Assembly (NCBI GenBank): GCA_913060575.1
Contig: CAJXRR010000002.1
Location: forward strand, 1-43,176
Length of the DNA: 43,176 nucleotides
Source of the DNA: an uncultured Flavobacterium sp.
GTDB lineage: Bacteria; Bacteroidota; Bacteroidia; Flavobacteriales; Flavobacteriaceae
Reading direction: 5' to 3'
Numbering within the stretch: the first letter of the stretch is position 1; every line of letters begins with the position of its first letter. The notes below the pieces were generated by a model. It had not been told where the DNA came from. It ran no database searches and saw nothing but the letters and a program-made list of their open reading frames with translations. Below, in pieces: positions 1-10,939 of this stretch. Both the position numbers and the translations under genes were made by a program.

Positions 1-45
1 ACACAGAGTAGATCGTCGGCAGCGTCAGATGTGTATAAGAGACAG
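1..45 (+). other. Untrimmed Illumina Nextera adapter: ACAC + 8-nt i5 index AGAGTAGA + TCGTCGGCAGCGTCAGATGTGTATAAGAGACAG
   Basis: Positions 13-45 match the Nextera read-1 transposase adapter ending in the Tn5 mosaic end AGATGTGTATAAGAGACAG. Positions 5-12 are AGAGTAGA, which I recall as index N504/S504, preceded by ACAC, the end of the P5 arm. Confidence 0.98.
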
Positions 46-663
46 ATGCTAGGCTGTCATGACGGAATCCCCGTATTAGATCTAAAAGGGAAAAAAGTAA
101 ATGGAGTCTATCACGAAGGGTTATTAAAAGATAACGAGATTGAAGAAGTCATGAATATTATAATAGACCGTGGTGGAAGAGTAAAAAACCTCTATGACCC
201 TTCTGGAAAAAAAATATCATACTATCAAGTAAATGCCACTTTTTTTAGTGCTTTAGGAGAAGATAACCAAAAGATGTTATTAGCTCGGGCAATCCAAATG
301 TTTATGCCAGGAATTCCACAAGTTTGGTATTTAGATATTTTTGCAGGAAAAAATAATTACTTAGCTGCAGATAAACGAGGAAGTGGAAGTCATAAAGAAA
401 TTAACAGAACTACTTTGTCTGAGGAAGATATTTCTGAAGGACTAAAAACTCCAATTGTTAAGAATCAATTAAAAATAATGAGATTAAGAAACACTTCCAA
501 AGCATTTTTAGGAGAAGTGAATATTAATGATTCTGAAGAGAATATACTTGATATCACCTGGTCATCAAAAAATGAATTTGCTCAATTAAAAGCAGATCTT
601 ACTAAGTATATTTTCTCAATACATTATTCAGAAGAAGGAGTTCGCAAGCAAATTAAATTTTAA
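46..663 (+). CDS. Sucrose phosphorylase-like GH13_18 glycoside phosphorylase, C-terminal part (5' truncated at contig end)
   Basis: CHDGIPVLDLKG and MFMPGIPQVWYLDIFAGKNNYLAADKRGSGSHKEINRTTLS are typical of sucrose phosphorylase-type GH13_18 proteins. The ORF-track start at 31 lies in the adapter. Confidence 0.85.
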   Translation: MLGCHDGIPVLDLKGKKVNGVYHEGLLKDNEIEEVMNIIIDRGGRVKNLYDPSGKKISYYQVNATFFSALGEDNQKMLLARAIQMFMPGIPQVWYLDIFAGKNNYLAADKRGSGSHKEINRTTLSEEDISEGLKTPIVKNQLKIMRLRNTSKAFLGEVNINDSEENILDITWSSKNEFAQLKADLTKYIFSIHYSEEGVRKQIKF

Positions 664-836
664 AGAATATCACATACTTAATTTATCTTTATGAATATCA
701 ACACGTAATTAAAAATAATTTGTATTTAGATAGTTTGTTGTAGAGTATTAACCTAATAAAAAACACAAGAAAAATGAACAAAAATCTCGAGAGATTACTA
801 AAAATATTCAGTTTATAAAAGATAGATAGAAGCATA

Positions 837-865
837 TTGTCTTTCTTTGATAAAGTATATATTTG
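837..865 (+). promoter_or_regulatory. Bacteroidota-type housekeeping promoter for the malic enzyme gene (TTG-N18-TATATTTG)
   Basis: TTG at 837-839 and TATATTTG at 858-865 match the TTG/TAnnTTTG consensus, about 25 bp upstream of the ATG at 891. Confidence 0.6.
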
Positions 866-890
866 TAAGTCACACACAAATGACGATTAC

Positions 891-3161
891 ATGAGTGATT
901 CTAGAAAAAGACACGAAGCTTTACTATACCACGCAAAACCAAAACCAGGAAAAATTGAAGTTGTTCCGACAAAAAAATACACAACCCAACACGATTTGGC
1001 TTTGGCGTATTCTCCAGGAGTCGCAGAACCTTGTTTAGAAATTGCAAAAGACAGAAATAATGTTTACAAATATACCGCTAAAGGAAACTTAGTAGCGGTA
1101 ATTACCAATGGAACAGCTGTTTTAGGTTTGGGTGATATTGGTCCAGAAGCCTCAAAACCTGTGATGGAAGGAAAAGCATTGTTGTTTAAAATATTTGCAG
1201 ATATTGATGTATTTGATATTGAAATTGATGCAACAGATGTTGATAAATTTGTAGAAACAGTTAAGGCAATCGCGCCAACTTTTGGTGGAATTAATCTAGA
1301 AGATATTAAAGCTCCGGAAGCTTTTGAAATAGAAAGAAGATTAAAAGAAGAGCTGAATATTCCTGTGATGCATGATGATCAGCATGGAACAGCAATTATT
1401 TCTGCTGCTGCTTTAAAAAACGCGATAGAAATTACTGGGAAAGACTTGGCAAAAGTTCAAATTGTAATAAATGGTGCTGGTGCAGCTGCAATATCTTGTT
1501 CTCGTTTGTACATGAAATTAGGAGCTCAGAGAGAAAACATGGTCATGTGCGATAGTAAAGGTGTGATTAGAAAAGATAGAGGGAATTTAACTTCACAGAA
1601 AGAAGAATTTGCCACTGATAAAAATCTAAATACTTTAGAGGAAGCAATGCAAAATGCTGACGTGTTTATTGGCTTGTCAAAAGGAAATGTAGTCACGCCA
1701 GAGATGTTACTTTCTATGGCAAAAGATCCTATTGTGTTTGCCATGGCTAATCCAGAGCCAGAGATTTCATATGATGTTGCGTGTGCTACAAGAGAAGATA
1801 TCATTATGGCAACAGGAAGATCAGATCATCCTAACCAAGTAAATAATGTATTAGGTTTTCCTTTTATATTTAGAGGAGCTTTAGATGTTAGAGCAACAAA
1901 AATTAATGAAGAAATGAAGATGGCAGCTGTCAATGCTTTGGCAGATTTAGCCAAACAATCAGTTCCTGAACAAGTAAATATTGTATATGATGAGGTTAGT
2001 CTTTCTTTCGGAAAAGAATATATTATTCCAAAACCTTTTGATCCAAGATTAATTTATGAAATTCCTCCCGCAATCGCTAAAGCAGCCATTGATTCTGGAG
2101 TTGCTTTAGAGCCTATTGAAGATTGGGATAAGTATAGAGACGAATTAATGGACAGGTCAGGAACTGGAAGTAAAGAAATTAGATTACTTCATAACAGAGC
2201 CAAAAGAAGTCCAAAAACGGTTGTGTTTGCAGAAGCGGATCATTTAGATGTGTTAAAAGCTGCACAAAGAGTTCACGAAGAAAAAATTGGACTTCCAATT
2301 TTATTGGGAAGGAAAGAAGTGATTTTGGCTTTAAAAGAAGAATTAGGTTTTACAGCGGATGTTCCAATTTATGATCCTAAAACCGATGAAGAAGAAGACA
2401 GAAGAAATCATTTTGGTTATAAGTATTGGGAAACCAGACAACGTAAAGGAATTTCACTTTTTCAAGCAAAAAAATTAATGCGAGAGCGCAATTATTTTGC
2501 AGCAATGATGGTCAACGAAGGTGAAGCAGACTCATTAATTACCGGATATTCTAGACCGTATCCAACGGTTGTAAAACCAATGATAGAGTTGATTGGAAAA
2601 GATAAAGGTGTTTCTAGAATCGCGGCAACAAACTTGATGCTAACCAATCAAGGGCCTATGTTTTTAGCTGATACAACAATTAATATTAATCCTACTGCAA
2701 AAGATTTAGCGAAGATTTCTCAGATGACGTATAAGATTGCAAAAATGTTTGGTATGAAACCAAATATTGCCATGTTGTCTTTTTCTAATTTTGGATCTTC
2801 TAATTCAGAAAGCTCTCGTAAAATTCAAGATGCAGTCTCTTATATTCATAGACATTTTCCTAATGTTAATATTGATGGAGAATTACAAGCAGATTTTGCT
2901 CTAAATCCAGAAATGCTAGCAAAAGAATTTCCTTTTTCTAAATTAAACGGAAAAAAAGTAAATGTCTTAATATTTCCTAATTTAGAATCAGCAAATATTA
3001 CGTACAAACTATTAAAACAGATTGATGGTTCAGAGTCTATTGGGCCTATTATTCTTGGATTTAAAAAACCAGTTCACATTCTGCAATTAGGGGCAAGTGT
3101 AGATGAAATGGTAAATATGGCTGCAGTAGCAGTTGTAGATGCACAACAAAAACAGCGCTAG
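891..3161 (+). CDS. maeB: NADP-dependent malic enzyme, MaeB type (malic domain + phosphate acetyltransferase-like domain)
   Basis: N-terminal malic enzyme motifs ([29 protein letters not shown]) and a C-terminal PTA-like region ([16 protein letters not shown]). Start moved from the TTG at 837 to the ATG at 891. Confidence 0.93.
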   Translation: MSDSRKRHEALLYHAKPKPGKIEVVPTKKYTTQHDLALAYSPGVAEPCLEIAKDRNNVYKYTAKGNLVAVITNGTAVLGLGDIGPEASKPVMEGKALLFKIFADIDVFDIEIDATDVDKFVETVKAIAPTFGGINLEDIKAPEAFEIERRLKEELNIPVMHDDQHGTAIISAAALKNAIEITGKDLAKVQIVINGAGAAAISCSRLYMKLGAQRENMVMCDSKGVIRKDRGNLTSQKEEFATDKNLNTLEEAMQNADVFIGLSKGNVVTPEMLLSMAKDPIVFAMANPEPEISYDVACATREDIIMATGRSDHPNQVNNVLGFPFIFRGALDVRATKINEEMKMAAVNALADLAKQSVPEQVNIVYDEVSLSFGKEYIIPKPFDPRLIYEIPPAIAKAAIDSGVALEPIEDWDKYRDELMDRSGTGSKEIRLLHNRAKRSPKTVVFAEADHLDVLKAAQRVHEEKIGLPILLGRKEVILALKEELGFTADVPIYDPKTDEEEDRRNHFGYKYWETRQRKGISLFQAKKLMRERNYFAAMMVNEGEADSLITGYSRPYPTVVKPMIELIGKDKGVSRIAATNLMLTNQGPMFLADTTININPTAKDLAKISQMTYKIAKMFGMKPNIAMLSFSNFGSSNSESSRKIQDAVSYIHRHFPNVNIDGELQADFALNPEMLAKEFPFSKLNGKKVNVLIFPNLESANITYKLLKQIDGSESIGPIILGFKKPVHILQLGASVDEMVNMAAVAVVDAQQKQR

Positions 3162-3201
3162 AATCAAATAATTTATTACATTCGAGCCTAGAAAGAAGAA
3201 A

Positions 3202-3783
3202 ATGATTACACAGATTAGGGGTAGACTTGTGGAAAAAAATCCAACATATGTAGTTGTTGATTGTTCCGGAGTTGGTTATTTATTACATATTTCTTTACAA
3301 ACTTTTTCAGCACTTCCAGAAGACGAAAATGTGCGTTTATTTGCTCATTTATCAGTCAGAGAAGACGCTCATACACTCTATGGTTTTATGACTAAAACCG
3401 AAAGAGAAGTATTTAAACTGCTTATTTCTGTATCTGGAGTAGGTCCAAGTATAGCTAGAACAATGTTGTCTTCGATGAGTTCAGAGGAAGTTCAGAATGC
3501 TATAGCTTCAGATAATGTAGCTTTAATTCAGTCTGTAAAAGGTATTGGAGCAAAAACGGCACAGCGTGTCATTGTTGACTTAAAAGATAAGATTTTAAAA
3601 ACGTTTGATATTGACGAACTTTCCCTAAATATAAACAATACAAACAAAGAAGAAGCGTTATCAGCATTAGAAGTTTTAGGGTTTAACAGAAAGCAATCTG
3701 AAAAAACAATTGCTAATATTCTCAAAGATTCTCCAAATGAAACAGTAGAACTGTTAATTAAAAAAGCACTAAAGAATTTATAG
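3202..3783 (+). CDS. ruvA: Holliday junction branch migration complex subunit RuvA
   Basis: MITQIRGRLVEKNPTYVVVDCSGVGYLLHIS start and the helix-hairpin-helix region SVSGVGPSIARTMLS / VKGIGAKTAQRVIVDLKDK. Confidence 0.97.
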   Translation: MITQIRGRLVEKNPTYVVVDCSGVGYLLHISLQTFSALPEDENVRLFAHLSVREDAHTLYGFMTKTEREVFKLLISVSGVGPSIARTMLSSMSSEEVQNAIASDNVALIQSVKGIGAKTAQRVIVDLKDKILKTFDIDELSLNINNTNKEEALSALEVLGFNRKQSEKTIANILKDSPNETVELLIKKALKNL

Positions 3784-3787
3784 TCAA

Positions 3788-6700
3788 TTGAATCAGTTTC
3801 AAAAATACATTGTTTGTTTTTTATTTTTTGTTGGTTTTGCCAGCAATATAGATGCGCAGACAACTACTAAAAAGAAAGATTCTGTTACTACTAAAAAAGA
3901 CACCTTAGACCTTAAGTATAATTTTAATCACTCTAGAACGGGTAAAATGTTATTAAAATACCCCTCTAAAATTGAGGTTATTTATGACAAAGAACTTAAC
4001 AAATATGTTTTTGTAGAAAAAGTAGGAGATTACTATATAAGAACTCCCATATTTATGACTCCTGAAGAGTATGATAAATATCGTCTGAGAAGAGATATGT
4101 TAGAATACTTTAAGAGTAAGATTTCTGCCAGAAATAGTAGAGATGCGGCAGCTAAAAAAGATTTATTACCAACATATTATGTGAATTCTGATTTTTTTGA
4201 AACCATTTTTGGAGGAAATGAAATTAAAATTACACCCACAGGAAACATCAATCTTAAATTAGGTTTTATATATCAAAACACTGACAATCCTCAATTATCA
4301 GAACAGAATAGAAGTAGTTTTACATTTGACTTTGATCAACAAATAAACGCTGGTATACAAGCTCAAATAGGTGAACGCTTAAAATTAACAGCGAACTACG
4401 ATACACAAACTACTTTTGATTTTCAAAACTTAATTAAATTAGAATACACACCAAATGAAGATGATATTCTTCAAGGAATAGAAGCAGGTAATGTAACCAT
4501 GCCTATTAAAAACTCTTTAATAAATGGTGCACAAAGTTTATTTGGAGTAAAAACAAAACTCCAATTTGGAAAAACTAATATTACTGCGGTATTTTCTCAA
4601 CAAAACTCAGAAAGTAATACCGTTACAGCTCAAGGAGGTTCTTCTGTTCAAGAATTTGAATTAAGAGCAACCGATTATGATAACGACCGACACTTTTTCT
4701 TATCTCAATATTTTAGAGAAAATTATGCGAGATCATTACAAAATTATCCGCTAATTAGTAGTCCTATTAATATTACTAGAATTGAAGTTTGGATTACCAA
4801 TAGAAATGCATCAGTTGAAGACTTTAGAAGTATCGTTGCCTTTGCAGATATTGCAGAACCAAAACCAGAAAATTATGTAAGTGTGAATGGATTGGTAACA
4901 CCTTCACCAACAGCACCAGCTGTAAATACTGTTTTACTTCCAACCAATGAGTCAAATAATATTTCAGACGCCTTATCAAACTCGCAAATTAGAGATATAT
5001 CAACCGTAGATAGTTACTTGTCTGGAACCTACGGAATGAGTCAGGGTACTGACTATAGCCTATTACAAAATGCGCGAAAGCTTCAGCCTAATGAGTATAC
5101 ATTAAATTCTCAATTAGGTTTTGTTTCATTAAACCGAAGATTAAACGATGGAGAAGTTCTAGCAGTTGCTTATGAATATACCGTTGTTGGATCATCTAAC
5201 GGAGGAACTTCATTTAAAGTTGGAGAATTTTCAAATGACGGAATTACAGCTCCTGAAAATTTAGCTGTTAAGTTGTTAAGAAGTGAAATTTTAACAACAA
5301 AAAGAACAATTGCAGGTGTAGAAGAAGCGTTTCCTACTTGGAACTTAATGATGAAAAATGTATATGCGCTTGGGGCATTTCCATTAACACCAGATGGCTT
5401 TAGATTTGAGATTCAATATAGAGATGACCAAACAGGAATTCCTTCAAATACTTTACAAAATGCACAAACTACAGGTGTTGCAAACACACCTTTACTTCAG
5501 GTATTTAACTTAGACAGATTAGACCAAACACAATTTCAAACACCAGACGGTTATTTTGATTATGTAGAAGGAATTACCATTAATTCTCAAAATGGTTATG
5601 TGATTTTTCCACAAGCAGAACCTTTTGGAAACGATTTAGAATCTTCCCTAAACGTTCAGGCAGATGTTGATTTATTTGTGTTTAACGAACTGTATTTAGA
5701 TACAAAAATCAATGTAAAAAACAACAATCAGAACAAAGATAAATTCTTATTAAAAGGATATTTTAAATCTGAAAATAGTGGTGGAATTCCATTAAACGCA
5801 TTTAATGTTCCACGAGGTTCTGTAACAGTGACAGCCGGAGGAAGACAATTGGTAGAAGGTATAGATTATGTAGTAGATTACTTAGCAGGACGTGTTCAGA
5901 TATTAGATCCGGGGTTACAATCATCAGGAATCCCAATTCAAGTTTCAACAGAAAATAATGCGGTTTTTAATCAACAAAGAAAAACATTTATGGGAGTTGA
6001 TGTTGAACATATTTTTAACGAAAACTTCATATTAGGGGCCACCATTTTAAATGTAAATGAAAGACCATTAACACCAAAAGTAAACTTTGGTGTAGAACCT
6101 ATCAATAATACGATGTTGGGAATGAATTTAGATTTTTCAACAGAAATGCCAAAGTTTACAAAGTGGGTTAATAAATTACCATTTGTAGATACTGACGCTC
6201 CGTCAAATTTATCGATAAGAGCAGATATGGCATATTTAATTCCTGGTTCTCCAAGCGGAATAGATGTTTCAGGATCCGCAACAGCATATATCGATGATTT
6301 TGAGGCTTCTCAAATTCCGATTAGTTTATTAACTCCACTACAATGGTATACAGCAAGTACACCTCAAAGATCAGCCGCGAACTTAAATGGTTTAGCAGGT
6401 GATTTAACCTATAACGATTTACGATCTAGATTAGCATGGTATAATATTGATCCCATCTTTTATGGAGCAGGAAATACACCTGGCAATATTGATGCTGATG
6501 CACTTTCTAGAGCGGAAACAAGACAAATAAATTTTGATGAGTTATTTCCAAATCAAGAGTTAGATGTCACACAACAAACTTTGGTTAGAACCTTAGATTT
6601 ATCTTTTTTTCCGAGTGAAAGAGGACCTTATAATTTTGATACAGACAATGTAAGTTCAGATGGAACTTTTACAGATCCAAATACTCGTTGGGCTGGAATT

Positions 6701-9700
6701 ATGAGACCATTAACAACCAATAATTTTGAACAAGCCAACGTAGAATATATTCAGTTTTGGATGATGGATCCCTATACTAATTATTCTATTACTAACGCTG
6801 AAGGTTTGCCACAAGGAGTTAACCCGCAAGACCCACAAAACCAAGTTGGAGATTTATATTTTAACTTAGGAAATATTTCTGAAGATATCTTGAAAGATAA
6901 TCAGAAAATGTATGAAAATGGTTTGCCAACTGATGGATTAAACACGAATACTATTGATACACGTTGGGGAAAAGTTCCAAGAAACCCTTCAATTATTTAT
7001 GCATTTGATGAGGAAGATGCTTCACGTACTAGACAAGATATTGGTTTAGATGGGTTAACAGATGATGAGGAAAGAATTAAATTTCCAGCTTTTGCAAATC
7101 TAGAAGACCCCGCTTCCGATAATTATAGATATTACAGAGGAGGTGACTTAGACGCTATTGACGCCTCAATTATTACAAGATATAAATTGTTTAACAATAC
7201 CCAAGGAAATTCACCAACTCTAAATCAATCAACAGAATCTTTTCCGACGTCAGCAACTACATATCCTGATGTAGAAGACATCAACAAAGATCAAACTATG
7301 AATACGGTTGAGAGTTATTATGAATATAAAGTTTCATTAAATAGTAGCGATTTAAACGTGGGTCAAAACTTTATTGTTGATCAAAAAGATACCCAAGTAA
7401 CTTTAAATAACGGGCAAGTACAAACGGCAAGATGGTATCAATTTAGAATTCCAATTCGCAGTGGAACGCCCATCAATAATATATCAGATTTTAACAGCAT
7501 TCGTTTTATTAGAATGTTTATGACCAACTTTAAAATGCCAGTTGTTTTGCGTTTTGGAGAATTAGATTTGGTTCGTGGAGACTGGAGACGATACACAAGA
7601 ACATTAGACCCTAATATAAACCCAGATCAAGCATTAACGCAGCAAGAATTAAATAATTTTGAGGTAGGTGTTGTTAATATTGAACAAAATGAAGGAAGAT
7701 ATGTTTTACCTCCAGGAATTATTAGAGAAAGATTACAAGGGAGTACTACTGTTCAGCAGCAAAACGAGCAATCAGTTTCTATGACTGTAAATAATCTTGC
7801 TCAAAATAAAGTAAGAGCTATTTATAAAAACATTAGTGTTGATTTACGTAGATATAAAGAATTAAAAATGTTTTTACATGCCGAGCCAACGATGGTTGGA
7901 GGTGTTGGAGACGATGAATTATCTGCAATTATAAGATTAGGAACCGATTTAAATGATAACTTTTATCAATTAGAAATTCCTTTAAAAATATCTCCAAACG
8001 GAAGTTTAGCACCATTAGATGTTTGGCCAGAAGCCAATAATCTAGAAGCGATGCTAGAGGTTTTGGGGAAAACCAAGTTAGCAAGAGATGTTGCAAATGC
8101 TCCCATTAATGATTTATTTACGGCACCCGGAGGAAACCCTGGTGAATTGGTGATTAGAGTAAAAGGAAATCCAACGCTGGCTCAGATTAGAACTATTATG
8201 TTGGGTGTTAGAAATAATAGTCCAACAGATAAAAGTGCAGAAATTTGGTTTAACGAATTACGATCAGCCGGATTTGATAACGACGGAGGTTGGGCTGCAG
8301 TAGTAAGTGCAGATGCTAATTTTGCTGATGTCGCAAATGTTTCTATGACGGGTAGAATGCAAACCGTTGGTTTTGGAAATGTAGAGGATAGAGTGAGTCA
8401 ACGTTCTTTAGACGAAACTAAACAATATGATGTCTCTACGAGTATCAATTTAGGTAAAATGATGCCTAAAAGCTGGGGAATAGAGCTGCCAATGAATTAT
8501 AGTGTTGGTGAAACATTTATAGACCCGAAGTTTGATCCTCAATACCAAGATGTAGAACTTGCTGAAGTGGAAGACGCAGCTTTGTCTTCAAATATTCCTA
8601 GAGGAACCGATGTGTCTAGAGATTACACAAAACGCAAAAGTATCAGTTTTACTAATGTTAGAAAAAATCGTAATCCAGAATCATCTAAGAAACCAAAATT
8701 CTATGATGTAGAAAACCTTTCAGTATCTTATTCATTTAATGAAGAAACGCATCGAGATTATAATATTGAAAGAGCGATAAATCAAAATGTACTTGCCTCT
8801 GCTTCTTATAACTTTACTTTTGAACCGTTATATCTAGAACCTTTCAAGAAAAAAGAATTATTTAAAAGTAAGTACTTACAGTTAATAAGAGATATCAATT
8901 TTAATCCAATTCCAACAAGCCTTGCTGTTAATTCTAGAATCAATAGAACTTTTAATGAGCAACGTTCAAGAAATCTAGTAGAAGGCTTAAGCGCACAACC
9001 AACATTAAGGCAAAGAAGATTTTTATTTGATTGGGATTATGCTTTAGCGTTTAATTTTACTAAATCTTTAGCGGTTAATTTTAATGCAACCAACAGCTAT
9101 ATTTATGATGCTTTTGGAAATGGAGACGATTTAGAAATTTTTGATAATTTCTTTAATGTTGGAAGACCAAGTCAGTATCATCAAAAACTAAATACTACTT
9201 ATAAATTTCCAATAAATAAAATTCCACATTTAGGTTTCTTAGGAGTTGATTATGCTTATACCGCCGATTTTGATTGGAGCGCCACTTCTCAAGACGCTAC
9301 GATAGTAGAAAGAGTTGGGAATTTAATTCAGAATGCAAATACACATAACGTTACGGGTAATATTAACTTTGCAAAGCTTTACAAAGACACAAAATTTGAA
9401 AGCTTATTTGTAAAGAAAAAAGGAAGAGGGCAAGCAACTAAAAATCCCTTAGGAGGTCCAGGAGTTCCTAATCAGGTATCTGCAAGACAAAAAAATAAAC
9501 AACCTTTAGGGCAAAAAGTACTGAAAGGGTTTTATGATTTAATTACCTCAGTTAAAACAGGGAAAATTAGTTATACAGAAAACAACGGACAATTATTACC
9601 GGGTTACGAGCCAGAAGTAGGTTTCTTAGGAAGAGATAATTTTGGTGGAGGCTTAGCACCATCTTTAGGCTTTGTTTTTGGGAGTCAGGTAGATATTAGA

Positions 9701-10921
9701 AACAGAGCTCTTGAAAATGGCTGGTTAATAGCGCCAAGAGCAGATGGTCAAGATTATTATGATAAAACTTATGTAAGAACTCATTATAACAAATTAGATT
9801 ATAATTTTTCTTTAAAACCAGTTAAAGACTTAAATATAGAACTTACAGGAAACAAGATTACTACTAGAAGTTTATCACAACAATTAGATATTAGAGTAGA
9901 TGCTAGTGATCCTTCCGGAAATGGATTTATAGACGAAACTATTCCTGCGTTTATCACAGGAAATTTTAGCACAAGTCACTCAATGTTTTCTACCGCTTTT
10001 AAAGATGGAGACGAATTATTTCAACAATTAAGAACCAATAGAGTTGCCATCTCTAGACGATTAGGAGAACAAGCAGGAATCGATGTAAATGATCCAAGTA
10101 ATATAGACCCAGTAACTGGAACTGTAATAGGTTTTGGTAATAACAGTCAAGATGTATTATTACCAGCATTTTTAGCAGCATATTCTGGTAAAGATGCAGG
10201 AAAAGTGAAGCTTGGAATCTTTAGAGATATTCCTATTCCAGCATGGAATTTACGATACACAGGATTAATGAAATACAAATGGTTTAAAAAGAACTTTAGT
10301 AGTTTTAGTCTAAGTCACGGTTATAAATCTTCGTATACAATTTCTAACTTCACAAACAACCTTCAGTTTGATGCAAGCAATCCATCGGCAACAAATGCAG
10401 CTGGTAATTTCGAATCTAATATTTTGATCTCCTCAGCAACCTTGGTTGATGAGTTTTCACCGCTTATTCGTGTAGATATGAAGATGAAAAACTCATTTTC
10501 AATGCGTGGAGAAGTAAAAAGAGATAGAACACTTACTATGAATTTTAATAACAGTACGCTTACTGATATTAAAGGAACTGAATATATATTTGGTTTTGGT
10601 TATGTGTTTAAAGATGTAAAAATGAAGACTTCTTTTACAGGAAAGAAACAAACCTTGAAAGGTGATATTAATTTAAGAGCAGACGTTTCCTTAAGAGACA
10701 ATTTAACCTTGGTAAGGTCTGTAGATTCTGACAATGATCAAATTAGTGGAGGGCAAAAATTATTTTCATTAAAATTAACTGCAGAATACAGATTAAATAG
10801 TAATTTAACCACGTCGTTTTATTACAACCATCAAACGTCTAGATATGCGATTTCAACCACATTTCCAAGACAATCAATAAACGCAGGATTTAATTTTATA
10901 TATAATTTAGGAGGAAACTAA
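3788..10921 (+). CDS. sprA: Cell surface protein SprA (T9SS outer-membrane translocon)
   Basis: 2377 aa with signal peptide (CFLFFVGFASNIDAQ). Large beta-rich repeats resembling flavobacterial SprA, and a ruvA-sprA-gcvH gene order. TTG start 4 nt after the ruvA stop. Confidence 0.93.
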   Translation: MNQFQKYIVCFLFFVGFASNIDAQTTTKKKDSVTTKKDTLDLKYNFNHSRTGKMLLKYPSKIEVIYDKELNKYVFVEKVGDYYIRTPIFMTPEEYDKYRLRRDMLEYFKSKISARNSRDAAAKKDLLPTYYVNSDFFETIFGGNEIKITPTGNINLKLGFIYQNTDNPQLSEQNRSSFTFDFDQQINAGIQAQIGERLKLTANYDTQTTFDFQNLIKLEYTPNEDDILQGIEAGNVTMPIKNSLINGAQSLFGVKTKLQFGKTNITAVFSQQNSESNTVTAQGGSSVQEFELRATDYDNDRHFFLSQYFRENYARSLQNYPLISSPINITRIEVWITNRNASVEDFRSIVAFADIAEPKPENYVSVNGLVTPSPTAPAVNTVLLPTNESNNISDALSNSQIRDISTVDSYLSGTYGMSQGTDYSLLQNARKLQPNEYTLNSQLGFVSLNRRLNDGEVLAVAYEYTVVGSSNGGTSFKVGEFSNDGITAPENLAVKLLRSEILTTKRTIAGVEEAFPTWNLMMKNVYALGAFPLTPDGFRFEIQYRDDQTGIPSNTLQNAQTTGVANTPLLQVFNLDRLDQTQFQTPDGYFDYVEGITINSQNGYVIFPQAEPFGNDLESSLNVQADVDLFVFNELYLDTKINVKNNNQNKDKFLLKGYFKSENSGGIPLNAFNVPRGSVTVTAGGRQLVEGIDYVVDYLAGRVQILDPGLQSSGIPIQVSTENNAVFNQQRKTFMGVDVEHIFNENFILGATILNVNERPLTPKVNFGVEPINNTMLGMNLDFSTEMPKFTKWVNKLPFVDTDAPSNLSIRADMAYLIPGSPSGIDVSGSATAYIDDFEASQIPISLLTPLQWYTASTPQRSAANLNGLAGDLTYNDLRSRLAWYNIDPIFYGAGNTPGNIDADALSRAETRQINFDELFPNQELDVTQQTLVRTLDLSFFPSERGPYNFDTDNVSSDGTFTDPNTRWAGIMRPLTTNNFEQANVEYIQFWMMDPYTNYSITNAEGLPQGVNPQDPQNQVGDLYFNLGNISEDILKDNQKMYENGLPTDGLNTNTIDTRWGKVPRNPSIIYAFDEEDASRTRQDIGLDGLTDDEERIKFPAFANLEDPASDNYRYYRGGDLDAIDASIITRYKLFNNTQGNSPTLNQSTESFPTSATTYPDVEDINKDQTMNTVESYYEYKVSLNSSDLNVGQNFIVDQKDTQVTLNNGQVQTARWYQFRIPIRSGTPINNISDFNSIRFIRMFMTNFKMPVVLRFGELDLVRGDWRRYTRTLDPNINPDQALTQQELNNFEVGVVNIEQNEGRYVLPPGIIRERLQGSTTVQQQNEQSVSMTVNNLAQNKVRAIYKNISVDLRRYKELKMFLHAEPTMVGGVGDDELSAIIRLGTDLNDNFYQLEIPLKISPNGSLAPLDVWPEANNLEAMLEVLGKTKLARDVANAPINDLFTAPGGNPGELVIRVKGNPTLAQIRTIMLGVRNNSPTDKSAEIWFNELRSAGFDNDGGWAAVVSADANFADVANVSMTGRMQTVGFGNVEDRVSQRSLDETKQYDVSTSINLGKMMPKSWGIELPMNYSVGETFIDPKFDPQYQDVELAEVEDAALSSNIPRGTDVSRDYTKRKSISFTNVRKNRNPESSKKPKFYDVENLSVSYSFNEETHRDYNIERAINQNVLASASYNFTFEPLYLEPFKKKELFKSKYLQLIRDINFNPIPTSLAVNSRINRTFNEQRSRNLVEGLSAQPTLRQRRFLFDWDYALAFNFTKSLAVNFNATNSYIYDAFGNGDDLEIFDNFFNVGRPSQYHQKLNTTYKFPINKIPHLGFLGVDYAYTADFDWSATSQDATIVERVGNLIQNANTHNVTGNINFAKLYKDTKFESLFVKKKGRGQATKNPLGGPGVPNQVSARQKNKQPLGQKVLKGFYDLITSVKTGKISYTENNGQLLPGYEPEVGFLGRDNFGGGLAPSLGFVFGSQVDIRNRALENGWLIAPRADGQDYYDKTYVRTHYNKLDYNFSLKPVKDLNIELTGNKITTRSLSQQLDIRVDASDPSGNGFIDETIPAFITGNFSTSHSMFSTAFKDGDELFQQLRTNRVAISRRLGEQAGIDVNDPSNIDPVTGTVIGFGNNSQDVLLPAFLAAYSGKDAGKVKLGIFRDIPIPAWNLRYTGLMKYKWFKKNFSSFSLSHGYKSSYTISNFTNNLQFDASNPSATNAAGNFESNILISSATLVDEFSPLIRVDMKMKNSFSMRGEVKRDRTLTMNFNNSTLTDIKGTEYIFGFGYVFKDVKMKTSFTGKKQTLKGDINLRADVSLRDNLTLVRSVDSDNDQISGGQKLFSLKLTAEYRLNSNLTTSFYYNHQTSRYAISTTFPRQSINAGFNFIYNLGGN

Positions 10922-10939
10922 CAAAAAACAAGTATTAGA

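Noticed and set aside
31-45. GTG start and peptide MYKRQ of the first ORF
   Set aside because: Encoded by sequencing adapter, not genomic DNA.
774-818. Small ORF MNKNLERLLKIFSL
   Set aside because: 14 codons in an AT-rich gap with no supporting signal.
837-890. TTG-initiated N-terminal extension of the malic enzyme (MSFFDKVYICKSHTNDDY)
   Set aside because: Overlaps a good promoter, and the normal MaeB N-terminus begins at the ATG at 891.
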